Shown one piece after another: positions 1 through 5,641 of a stretch of 7,506 bases of DNA. Both the position numbers and the translations under genes were made by a program. The stretch comes from Clostridia bacterium (GTDB lineage: Bacteria; Bacillota; Clostridia; Oscillospirales; Acutalibacteraceae), in assembly GCA_017534365.1 (NCBI GenBank), contig JAFWCS010000038.1, forward strand, positions 1 to 7,506. The letters run 5' to 3'. The notes beneath the pieces were generated by a model that saw only the letters and a list, made by a program, of their open reading frames with translations, was not told the DNA's origin and made no database searches. How positions within the stretch are numbered: the stretch's first letter is position 1; each line of letters begins with the position of its first letter.

Positions 1-1
1 C

Positions 2-208
2 GCCCAGGCCCGCCGCCTGCGCATCCGCGTCCGCGGTAAGGACGGCAAGCTCTATCTGGCCCACACGCTCAACAACACCGTGGTGGCGCCGCCGCGCATG
101 CTCATCGCGTTCCTTGAGAACCATCTGCAGGCGGACGGCAGCGTGACGATCCCGGAGGTCCTGCGTCCTTATATGGGCGGCAAGGACGTGCTGATCCCGA
201 AACACTGA
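2..208 (+). CDS. serS: Seryl-tRNA synthetase, C-terminal fragment (5' end outside window)
   Basis: The 68 visible codons encode the C-terminal end of a class II aminoacyl-tRNA synthetase that charges tRNA-Ser in the cytoplasm. The reading frame shows a strand ([21 protein letters not shown]), then the motif 3 helix ([12 protein letters not shown]), then the typical SerRS ending '[20 protein letters not shown]' and a TGA stop. The motif 3 Arg (in PPR) that contacts ATP is kept, as are the ELRPYMGG-like residues. The usual 'LNGSGLAVGRT' stretch before that Arg is replaced by '[11 protein letters not shown]', a divergent motif 3. The gene is complete at its 3' end and is followed directly by a strong terminator, so it probably forms the end of a separate transcription unit. 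The identification rests on the C-terminal motif order. The N-terminal coiled coil and motifs 1 and 2 are not in the window. Confidence 0.93.
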   Translation, partial: AQARRLRIRVRGKDGKLYLAHTLNNTVVAPPRMLIAFLENHLQADGSVTIPEVLRPYMGGKDVLIPKH

Positions 209-213
209 ATGAG

Positions 214-247
214 AAAGCTCCCGTTGACTGCCTGACGGGAGCTTTTT
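214..247 (+). terminator. Intrinsic terminator after serS
   Basis: An 11-bp perfect stem (AAAGCTCCCGT at 214-224 pairing with ACGGGAGCTTT at 235-245) encloses a 10-nt loop and ends in a run of five T (243-247). It begins six bases after the serS stop. It is a textbook rho-independent terminator on the plus strand. Only 29 bases separate it from the start codon of the next gene. Confidence 0.9.
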
Positions 248-276
248 GAAAAGGAAGGAAAAAGAGGAGAGAAAGA

Positions 277-1389
277 ATGAAATACCGTCGTGTTATTCGC
301 CTGACGGCGGTCCTGCTCGCGCTCGCGCTGCTTTTCGGCGCTGCGGCGCAGGGCTTTGCCGCGGAGCAGCATCAGATCACGCAGCGCACGCCCCTGCTCG
401 ATGAAAAAGGGCGTCTGACGGAGCCGGGCTACTGCGTGACGAATCTCTATGATTACGACCGCCGCGCGATCAAAGCGCGCCCGACCCGGATCAAGGAGTG
501 GGATTTCTATCAGATCAGCAACCGGCACTGGATGCTGCAGGTCACGGTCTCGGATATTTCGCTTGGCGGCGTCGGCTCCTTCGCGCTGGTGAATCTCGAC
601 ACCGGCGCGCGCTATGAGGCCATGAGCCTCTCGCTGCTGACCTTCGGCAGCTTCCGTATGGAGCCCGACGCGATGACGCCGCACACGCTCTCGCGCCACC
701 GCCCGTTCTTCCATCTGGATATCGACGTGCGGGAAAATGAGACAAAAATCGATTTCAGCGCGAAAAAAGGCGGCGAAGACTTCAAGGCCGACCTTTCGCT
801 CGCGATGATGCCCGGGCTCGAGTCGCTGGTCATGGCCGTGCCCTTCCCCGCGGACGAACGCTGCTTCTATCTGAATCAGAAGATCAATTCCATGCCCGTC
901 AGCGGCACGGTGACGGTCGGCGATCTGACCGTGACCTTCGACCCGGCGGATACCTTCGCCCTGCTCGACTGGGGCCGCGGCGTCTGGCCGTATCACGAGG
1001 AGTGGTACTGGGGCAACGGCACGACCCGGCTTGAAACCGGCGATCTGTTCGGCTTCGAGATCGGCTGGGGCTTCGGCGATATGAGCGCCGCGACCGAAAA
1101 CACCCTCTTCTTTAATGGCAAGGCCCATAAGATCGGCGAGATTACGATGCAAAAGGATCCGGAGGACTGGCTCGCGCCCTGGACCTTCACGGAAGAAAAC
1201 GGCCGGTTTGAGATGACCATGACGCCGTATTTTGACAACTTCACCTCCACCCGCGTGCTCGGGCTGGTGGGCAACGTCTGCCATCAGGTCTTCGGCAAAT
1301 GGAATGGCACGGTCACGCTTGACGACGGCACGGTGCTGGAGATCCATGATATGGACGCTTTCTGCGAGCTTTCGGATAACCGCTGGTAA
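277..1389 (+). CDS. DUF2804 family protein with N-terminal Sec signal peptide
   Basis: A 370-residue protein of the uncharacterised DUF2804 family. Family hallmarks are the opening 'HQITQRTPLLDEKGRL' (32-47), 'RIKEWDFYQI' (71-80), the 'CFYLNQKI' strand (196-203), the strongly conserved 'DWGRGVWPY' (231-239) followed by 'EEWYWGNG' (241-248), and 'ENTLFFNGKAHKIG' (274-287). No catalytic activity is established for the family; the sequence looks beta-rich. Here the domain is preceded by about 28 residues with the form of a Sec signal: MKYRR, then a hydrophobic stretch of Leu and Ala (about 9-24), then G-F-A before A29 as a plausible cleavage site. The mature protein would therefore be outside the membrane. 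The start is supported by GGAGAG a few bases upstream and by the absence of another in-frame Met before codon 86. It is the first gene of a three-gene unit with DUF3737 and GH20 genes, 14 bases before the next start. Family assignment is firm; function is unknown. Confidence 0.88.
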   Translation: MKYRRVIRLTAVLLALALLFGAAAQGFAAEQHQITQRTPLLDEKGRLTEPGYCVTNLYDYDRRAIKARPTRIKEWDFYQISNRHWMLQVTVSDISLGGVGSFALVNLDTGARYEAMSLSLLTFGSFRMEPDAMTPHTLSRHRPFFHLDIDVRENETKIDFSAKKGGEDFKADLSLAMMPGLESLVMAVPFPADERCFYLNQKINSMPVSGTVTVGDLTVTFDPADTFALLDWGRGVWPYHEEWYWGNGTTRLETGDLFGFEIGWGFGDMSAATENTLFFNGKAHKIGEITMQKDPEDWLAPWTFTEENGRFEMTMTPYFDNFTSTRVLGLVGNVCHQVFGKWNGTVTLDDGTVLEIHDMDAFCELSDNRW

Positions 1390-1403
1390 CAAGGAGCATC
1401 GGA

Positions 1404-2273
1404 ATGAGGAAAGAAATCAAAGGGCTGCGCCTGGATGAAGAGCGCGCGCTTTATCATACGTGCCATGCCGACGTGACGGACTGCGTGTTCGCCGGACCGG
1501 CGGACGGAGAATCCGCGCTGAAGGAATCCGCCGATCTCGCGGTGCGCGATTGCAGGTTTTCGCTGCGCTATCCGCTCTGGCATACGCGTGATCTTACGCT
1601 CGAGCGCGTGACGATGGATGCGACCGCCCGCGCGGCGCTCTGGTATGTCGAGAACGGCGCGATCCGGGACTGCGCGCTCGGCGGGATCAAGGCGCTGCGG
1701 GAATGCCGCGGCGTGTCGCTTGCGCGCTGCACGGTCGATTCGCCGGAATTCGGCTGGAAATGCAGCGAGATCCGTGTGACGGATTCCACGCTGACGGCGG
1801 AATATCTGTTCCTTGACAGCCGCGCGCTGACGCTCAGGGATTCGCGCGTGAACGGCAAATACGCGTTTCAGTATGTGAACGGACTGGAGATCGACGACTG
1901 TGAGCTGAACACCAAAGACGCCTTCTGGCACAGCACGGGCGTGACCGTGCGGGGCAGCGTGATCCGCGGCGAATACCTCGGCTGGTATTCCAAAGGACTG
2001 ACGCTGATCGGCTGCAAGATCATCGGCACCCAGCCGCTGTGCTATTGCAGCGATCTGCGGCTGATCGACTGCGAACTGCAGGACGCCGATCTGGCGTTTG
2101 AATATTCCGACGTGCAGGCTGATCTGCGCGGTCGGATCGACTCGGTGAAAAATCCCCGCAGCGGGCGCATCGTCGCCGACGAGATCGGTGAACTGATCCG
2201 CGCGGATGCGGTCATGCCCTGCAACGCGGACATCGTTCTGCGCGGCGGGACCGGGGCGGAGGTGAAAGCATGA
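1404..2273 (+). CDS. DUF3737 family protein, predicted right-handed parallel beta-helix
   Basis: A 289-residue DUF3737 protein. Recognisable family blocks are 'ERALYHT' (13-19), 'GESALKES' (35-42), 'RYPLWH' (55-60), 'ARAALWY' (75-81), 'KDAFWHS' (171-177), 'GEYLGWYSKGLTLIGCKI' (189-206), 'LCYCSDLRLIDCEL' (212-225), 'AFEYSDV' (231-237) and 'SVKNPRSGRI' (247-256). Short strands ending in Cys or Ser recur about every 19 residues (47, 66, 87, 106, 125, 144, 163, 182, 201, 220), as expected for stacked coils of a beta-helix. There is no signal peptide or membrane segment, so it is probably cytoplasmic. AAGGAG eight bases upstream supports the start. The last codons overlap the GH20 start as ATGA, implying translational coupling. 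Beta-helices are common in pectin- and glycan-acting enzymes and in structural proteins, but no reaction is known to me for this family. Family confidence is high; a role in glycan metabolism is inferred from the neighbours. Confidence 0.9.
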   Translation: MRKEIKGLRLDEERALYHTCHADVTDCVFAGPADGESALKESADLAVRDCRFSLRYPLWHTRDLTLERVTMDATARAALWYVENGAIRDCALGGIKALRECRGVSLARCTVDSPEFGWKCSEIRVTDSTLTAEYLFLDSRALTLRDSRVNGKYAFQYVNGLEIDDCELNTKDAFWHSTGVTVRGSVIRGEYLGWYSKGLTLIGCKIIGTQPLCYCSDLRLIDCELQDADLAFEYSDVQADLRGRIDSVKNPRSGRIVADEIGELIRADAVMPCNADIVLRGGTGAEVKA

Positions 2274-3736
2274 AGCCGCAGCTGCTGCCCTGTCCGCGCA
2301 AGCTGCGCCGAATCAGCGGCGCCTCCCGGCTGGATGAAGCGACGCCCGTGGCGACGCAGCGTTCCGCCGCGCTGCCGCCGGAGGGCTATGCGCTGACGCT
2401 CGAAAACGACCGCGTGCAGATCACGGCCGCCGACGACGCCGGGGAATTCTATGCGCGGCAGACGCTTCGGCAGATGATCGAAACCTGCGGCGGCGCCTGC
2501 GACAATCTGGAGATCGAGGACGCGCCCGTGCTTGCCTACCGCGCGTTTCACGTGGATTGCTGCCGCCATTTCTACGGTGTGGACGATCTGAAAAAGCTGA
2601 TCGAGGCTGCCGCGCGGTTCAAGCTGAACGTGTTCCACTGGCACCTGACCGACGATCAGGGCTGGCGTCTCGAGATCAAGCGCTATCCGCGGCTGACCGA
2701 GGTCGGCGCCACGCGCCCGGATTCCCGCTTCGGCGGCGTGATCGAAGGGAAACCGCACAGCGGGTACTTCACGCAGGCGCAGGTGCGGGAGATCGTCGCA
2801 TTCTGCGCGGCGCGTCACATCGAGGTCGTGCCGGAGATCGAGCTGCCCGGCCATTTCACCGCGGCGATGGCCGCGTATTCCTTCCTCGGCTGCACCGGTG
2901 CGCCGGTCGAGATCGAGATGACGGCGGGGATCTTTCCCCACGTTCTCTGCGTCGGGAACCCGGAAGCGCGCGAATTCGTGCGCCAGGTGCTCGACGAGGT
3001 CTGCGCGCTGTTTCCCGGCCGCTATCTCCACATCGGCGGCGATGAAGCGCCGCGTGCGGCGTGGCAGGGCTGCGCGCACTGCCGTGAACGGATGGAACAG
3101 CGCGGGCTGCCGTCCTTCGATGCGCTGCAGGGCGATTATATCAAGGAGCTTGCCGCGTATCTGAAGGAAAAGGGCAAAACGGCGATCACCTGGAACGAAA
3201 GCCTCAAGGGCGGGCAGCTCGGCGCAGACGACGTCCTCGTCCAGCGCTGGATGGAGCGCAAGCCCCTCACGAAGCCGTTCGCGCAGGCGGGCGGCCGGGT
3301 GATCGAAGCCGATTTTTATCATTATTATTTTGACTACCCCTACGGCATGACACCGCTGAAAAAGAGCTTTTCCTTTGACCCGTTCAAAAAAACGGGGGCG
3401 CCGACTTCCGTCTTCGGCGTCGAGGGCTGCCTGTGGACGGAATTTGTCCGCAGCTTCAACGATCTGTGCGAAAAGCTGTTCCCGCGCCTGCTCGCCGTGG
3501 CGGAGCGCGGCTGGAGCGGCTTTCCGACCCGGAGCTTCCCGGCGTTTCTGGAGGCCGTGGAGGCGCAGCGCGCGCCGCTGGCGGCGCTGGGGATTCCGAT
3601 GCGCCCGCGGGTGGACTGGGATCTGCCGCCGCACCGCCGCCTGCCGGATATAATCCGCTTTTTCAAGGGCAGTCTGACGCCGGATCTGCTGCGGCAGGGG
3701 CTGTTCCCCGACAGCGGAAAGAAAAAAGAACAGTAA
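2270..3736 (+). CDS. Glycoside hydrolase family 20 beta-N-acetylhexosaminidase, cytoplasmic
   Basis: A 488-residue GH20 enzyme that would release terminal beta-linked GlcNAc or GalNAc by substrate-assisted catalysis through the 2-acetamido group. Residues 1 to about 85 form the small N-terminal GH20b domain ('EGYALTL', 'GEFYARQTLRQMI'). The TIM barrel starts at 'YRAFHVDCCRHFY' (90-102), with sugar-contacting R91, and continues through 'NVFHWHLTDDQGWRLEI' (120-136) and 'EIELPGH' (189-195). The catalytic pair lies in 'HIGGDEAPRAAW' (D258-E259), and the active-site Trp in 'GCLWTE' (W389), followed by 'FPRLLAVAERGW' (404-415). All expected catalytic residues are present. There is no signal peptide, so the substrate must be an imported oligosaccharide. 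The start is set by GGAGGTG five bases upstream and the ATGA overlap with the DUF3737 gene. It is the last gene of its unit. The exact sugar preference (GlcNAc, GalNAc, lacto-N-biose-type) cannot be read from the sequence. Confidence 0.95.
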   Translation: MKPQLLPCPRKLRRISGASRLDEATPVATQRSAALPPEGYALTLENDRVQITAADDAGEFYARQTLRQMIETCGGACDNLEIEDAPVLAYRAFHVDCCRHFYGVDDLKKLIEAAARFKLNVFHWHLTDDQGWRLEIKRYPRLTEVGATRPDSRFGGVIEGKPHSGYFTQAQVREIVAFCAARHIEVVPEIELPGHFTAAMAAYSFLGCTGAPVEIEMTAGIFPHVLCVGNPEAREFVRQVLDEVCALFPGRYLHIGGDEAPRAAWQGCAHCRERMEQRGLPSFDALQGDYIKELAAYLKEKGKTAITWNESLKGGQLGADDVLVQRWMERKPLTKPFAQAGGRVIEADFYHYYFDYPYGMTPLKKSFSFDPFKKTGAPTSVFGVEGCLWTEFVRSFNDLCEKLFPRLLAVAERGWSGFPTRSFPAFLEAVEAQRAPLAALGIPMRPRVDWDLPPHRRLPDIIRFFKGSLTPDLLRQGLFPDSGKKKEQ

Positions 3737-3741
3737 AATTG

Positions 3742-3781
3742 CAACACCCGGAGCGTCGCTTGCAGGCGGCTCCGGGTGTTG
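3742..3781. terminator. Hairpin between convergent operons, probable shared terminator
   Basis: A 13-bp perfect stem (CAACACCCGGAGC at 3742-3754 with GCTCCGGGTGTTG at 3769-3781) and a 14-nt loop lie five bases after the GH20 stop and 19 bases before the stop of the minus-strand membrane gene. On the minus strand the stem is followed by GC and then ATTTTA, a short U-rich tail. On the plus strand the bases that follow (ATGGTTAAG) are not T-rich. It may end both converging transcripts, more convincingly the minus-strand one, or act mainly as a 3'-protecting structure for the plus-strand one. Confidence 0.7.
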
Positions 3782-3800
3782 ATGGTTAAGCAGATACGGG

Positions 3801-4448
3801 TCAGATGACGCCGAGCGGGATCAGGACCGCGAGCAGCACGGCGACCGTGCCCCACAGGCCGATCAGGAATCTTTTCTGCGTTTTGCGCGGCTTGTCATAG
3901 ATCAGATTCGCCGCAAGGAAGAAGGGAATGTAGGTCGTGATGAAAACGGGCAGCGCGCCCCACCATTTGTAGACCCAGATAAAAGCGGGCGTGGAGGCGA
4001 GAAAGATCTCAAAGACCGAGAAGAACAGGGCGTTGCCGATCGCGAAGAGAATGCGGTTGTTGACGCCGAGGATCTTTTTGTCCTTGTCCTCCGGCAGCAG
4101 GCCGACGCTCATGAAGCCCGCGACGGAAAACATCAGCGAGAGCTCCCACGACACGCCGACGAGCAGAATGAAGCTCGTGCTTTCGGGCGAGACGTGCCAG
4201 AGCGCGTAGCCGGTGAAATGGCAGATCACGGCGTTTGCGATCTCATAGATCCAGTGCACGCCGTAAATGGAGAGCGCGGCGGCCATGCCGTTGTAGTTTT
4301 TCTTCTTCCACTGCGGGATCCAGATGCCGACGATCACGAGCGCAAGCAGCGCGATGAAGGTCCAGTTGAAGTTGGCCGTGCTTCTGACAGCCGCTTTTGC
4401 GGCCTCGGCAGCGGCTTTTGCGGCGGCGGAACCGTCTCCGAACAGCAT
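3801..4448 (-). CDS. Polytopic membrane protein of unknown function, linked to GH130
   Basis: A 215-residue integral membrane protein that I do not recognise as a named family. An Ala/Lys-rich, probably amphipathic N-terminal helix (7-21) precedes about six hydrophobic segments (roughly 28-45, 55-76, 91-117, 131-151, 161-183, 195-214). Loops carry charged patches such as 'PQWKKKN' (45-51), 'LPEDKDKK' (118-125) and 'YDKPRKTQKR' (184-193). Unusual polar residues fall in or beside the membrane: 'GVHWIYEIANAVICH' (H65, E69, H77), H85 and E102. There is no ATP-binding motif and no obvious transporter signature. AAGGAG nine bases before the ATG supports the start. It starts 27 bases after the GH130 stop on the same strand, so the two are almost certainly co-transcribed. 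It could be a small permease or a membrane enzyme; the sequence does not decide. The gene is real, judging by coding pattern, RBS and topology; its function is unknown. Confidence 0.8.
   Translation of the reverse strand: MLFGDGSAAAKAAAEAAKAAVRSTANFNWTFIALLALVIVGIWIPQWKKKNYNGMAAALSIYGVHWIYEIANAVICHFTGYALWHVSPESTSFILLVGVSWELSLMFSVAGFMSVGLLPEDKDKKILGVNNRILFAIGNALFFSVFEIFLASTPAFIWVYKWWGALPVFITTYIPFFLAANLIYDKPRKTQKRFLIGLWGTVAVLLAVLIPLGVI
4391..4424. repeat. Two tandem short hairpin repeats, 21-bp period, within the membrane-protein gene
   Basis: The near-identical units CCGCTTTTGCGGC (4391-4403) and CGGCTTTTGCGGC (4412-4424) recur with a 21-bp period. With its flanking base, the first is a perfect small hairpin (GCCGC, TTTT loop, GCGGC). 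They encode the Ala/Lys-rich helix near the N terminus of the minus-strand membrane protein, as a seven-residue near-repeat (KAAAEAA then KAAV). The likely origin is a small tandem duplication. Confidence 0.6.
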
Positions 4449-4475
4449 TGTCAGTCACTCCTTTTCAATTTATTC

Positions 4476-5492
4476 TTATTCTGTTACAAGGTCCAGCAGG
4501 TCGTCGAGCTGCGCCGTTGCGAGGCAGACGCAGGTGTCGGACGCGCCGTAATAGATCTTGACCTCGCCCGACGGCTCGCACACCATGCCGCAGGGGAAGA
4601 TCACGTTTTGCCGGAAGCCTTCGTCGGTTTCGACCGGCAGATCGGGCGCCATCAGCGGCTGATCATACACGGCGAGCACCTTGGAGGGATCCTCCGGATC
4701 CAGCAGCATCAGACCGGTCGAATAGCGCTTTTTCCAGGTCTTTTCCCAGCCGTTTTTGCCGCGCGCGTCATCGCGGTCAACGGCGTGAAACAGCGTCAGC
4801 CAGCCGCGGTCCGTTTTGATCGGGGAGGCGGTCGGGCCGATCTTGTCGTTGACCCAGGGCACGCGCTCCGTGCCGAGCAGGAGCTTCGTGCGCCCCCAAT
4901 AGACCAGATCCGGCGAGCGGGAGATCCAGATGTCGAATTTTTCGTTGTGGCGGCTGTAGATCGGCATCGGCCGTTCGAGCCGGATGAATTCGCCGCCGAT
5001 CTTTTCGGGGAAAAGGACCATGTTCCGGTTGTCCGGCGCGCTGGAGCTGATGACGCGGAAGCTGCGCAGATCCTCCGAAAGCGCCGCGATCGTGCCGCAC
5101 AGCCCGTGGCGCGTGTCGGTCGCGAGGCAGAGATACAGCTTGCCGTCGATCTGCGTGATGCGCGGATCATAATAACGCTGCAGCTCCGGGTCGCCGGACG
5201 CAACGCCGCTGTCGACCAGCGGCGCCGGGTCGAATACCCAGCCGTCAACGCCGTTTTTGCTGCGGGCAATGCCGATGCTCGTGCCGGCAAATTTGACGTT
5301 CTCGGTTTCATACAGCGTCTGCGTCGTCCCGTAGTCGTTGCGGAAGATCATCACGTATTCGCCCCGGTATTTGATCACGCCGGCGTTGAATACAAGGGAA
5401 CACGGATAGGGCAGATCGGCGGCGCGAATGATCGGTTCCGGCCGTTTTTTGATGCAGGGATGCGTGGTCAGAACGGGCAAAACAGCAGGCAT
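4476..5492 (-). CDS. Glycoside hydrolase family 130 protein, probable beta-mannoside phosphorylase
   Basis: A 338-residue GH130 enzyme with a five-bladed beta-propeller fold. Family motifs in order are 'LVFNAGVIKY' (33-42), 'RNDYG' (51-55), 'YYDPRIT' (107-113), with D109 as the probable catalytic acid, 'DNRNMVLFPEKIGG' (154-167), 'RLERP' (171-175), 'GPTASPIKTDRGWLTLFHAV' (219-238) and 'FPCGMV...KIYYGASDT' (299-320). R156, R174, K217 and H236 are at or near positions where GH130 phosphorylases hold phosphate and which the hydrolytic members lack, so phosphorolysis to mannose 1-phosphate is the better guess. Possible substrates are beta-1,4-mannosyl-GlcNAc, manno-oligosaccharides or beta-1,2-mannosides; the sequence alone does not choose. 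There is no signal peptide, so it is cytoplasmic. AAGGAG nine bases before the ATG supports the start. It is the first gene of a two-gene minus-strand unit with a strong promoter in the divergent region. The GH20 neighbour makes GlcNAc-containing substrates attractive, but this is inference. Confidence 0.92.
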   Translation of the reverse strand: MPAVLPVLTTHPCIKKRPEPIIRAADLPYPCSLVFNAGVIKYRGEYVMIFRNDYGTTQTLYETENVKFAGTSIGIARSKNGVDGWVFDPAPLVDSGVASGDPELQRYYDPRITQIDGKLYLCLATDTRHGLCGTIAALSEDLRSFRVISSSAPDNRNMVLFPEKIGGEFIRLERPMPIYSRHNEKFDIWISRSPDLVYWGRTKLLLGTERVPWVNDKIGPTASPIKTDRGWLTLFHAVDRDDARGKNGWEKTWKKRYSTGLMLLDPEDPSKVLAVYDQPLMAPDLPVETDEGFRQNVIFPCGMVCEPSGEVKIYYGASDTCVCLATAQLDDLLDLVTE

Positions 5493-5546
5493 AGGCAGTC
5501 TCTCCTTTTCGAAGCTTGTCCGCGGAGCTTTTTCTCCGTCAGGAAT

Positions 5547-5575
5547 ATTATAGCAATGTTGTTTCCGGAATGCAA
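5547..5575 (-). promoter_or_regulatory. Sigma-A-type promoter for the GH130 operon
   Basis: Read on the minus strand, -35 TTGCAT (5570-5575), a 17-bp spacer, then a perfect -10 TATAAT (5547-5552). Transcription would start near 5540, giving a leader of about 48 nt before the GH130 ATG. The leader contains a short hairpin (CGGAG at 5523-5527 with CTCCG at 5534-5538) and the ribosome binding site at 5502-5507. Confidence 0.8.
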
Positions 5576-5585
5576 GAGCTTGTAT
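5570..5585. promoter_or_regulatory. Imperfect palindrome spanning both -35 boxes, candidate operator
   Basis: ATGCAAGAGCTTGTAT is a 16-bp dyad in which six of eight base pairs match across the centre. It covers the -35 elements of both divergent promoters. Its core differs from the CcpA cre consensus TGWAARCGYTWNCA at three of 14 positions, the kind of site a LacI-family repressor could use. Because -35 boxes arranged back to back are automatically somewhat palindromic, part of the symmetry may simply be the promoters. No regulator gene is in the window. Confidence 0.4.
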
Positions 5586-5608
5586 CCCGCAGTTTTTTAT
5601 GATATAAT
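5580..5608 (+). promoter_or_regulatory. Sigma-A-type promoter for the toroid protein-GDPD operon
   Basis: -35 TTGTAT (5580-5585), a 17-bp spacer, and a perfect -10 TATAAT (5603-5608). Transcription would start near 5615, leaving about 27 nt of leader that contains the AGGAAGGGG ribosome binding site (5624-5632). This stretch is far more AT-rich than the surrounding coding DNA. Confidence 0.8.
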
Positions 5609-5641
5609 AAATTAGAATTCTGTAGGAAGGGGCGCGTTGGA

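Noticed and set aside
169..1392. 407-codon minus-strand open frame opposite DUF2804
   Set aside because: It is opposite a clear DUF2804 gene, crosses the serS terminator, and its product shows no domain or coherent composition.
1284..1931. 215-codon minus-strand open frame opposite the DUF2804/DUF3737 junction
   Set aside because: It spans two well-supported plus-strand genes and has no motif or good ribosome binding site support.
1542..2072. Periodic pattern in the DUF3737 gene as a DNA repeat array or CRISPR
   Set aside because: The 57-bp periodicity exists only at protein level as beta-helix coils; the DNA units are not conserved and there are no spacers.
2042..3634. 530-codon open frame on the minus strand opposite GH20
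   Set aside because: Its translation is Arg/Ala/His-rich without recognisable motifs, and the plus-strand frame has full GH20 motifs. Long antisense frames are expected in GC-rich coding DNA.
5523..5538. Short hairpin CGGAG-CTTTTT-CTCCG in the GH130 leader as a terminator or riboswitch
   Set aside because: A 5-bp stem is too weak, the roughly 48-nt leader is too short for a riboswitch, and there is no U-tract after it on the minus strand.
4194..5615. 473-codon plus-strand open frame opposite GH130
   Set aside because: The minus strand encodes complete GH130 motifs with promoter and RBS. The plus frame would cross the divergent promoter region and has no recognisable motif.
5614..5621. AGAATTCT palindrome after the plus-strand -10 as an operator
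   Set aside because: An 8-bp dyad with no extension or second copy is expected by chance in an AT-rich stretch.
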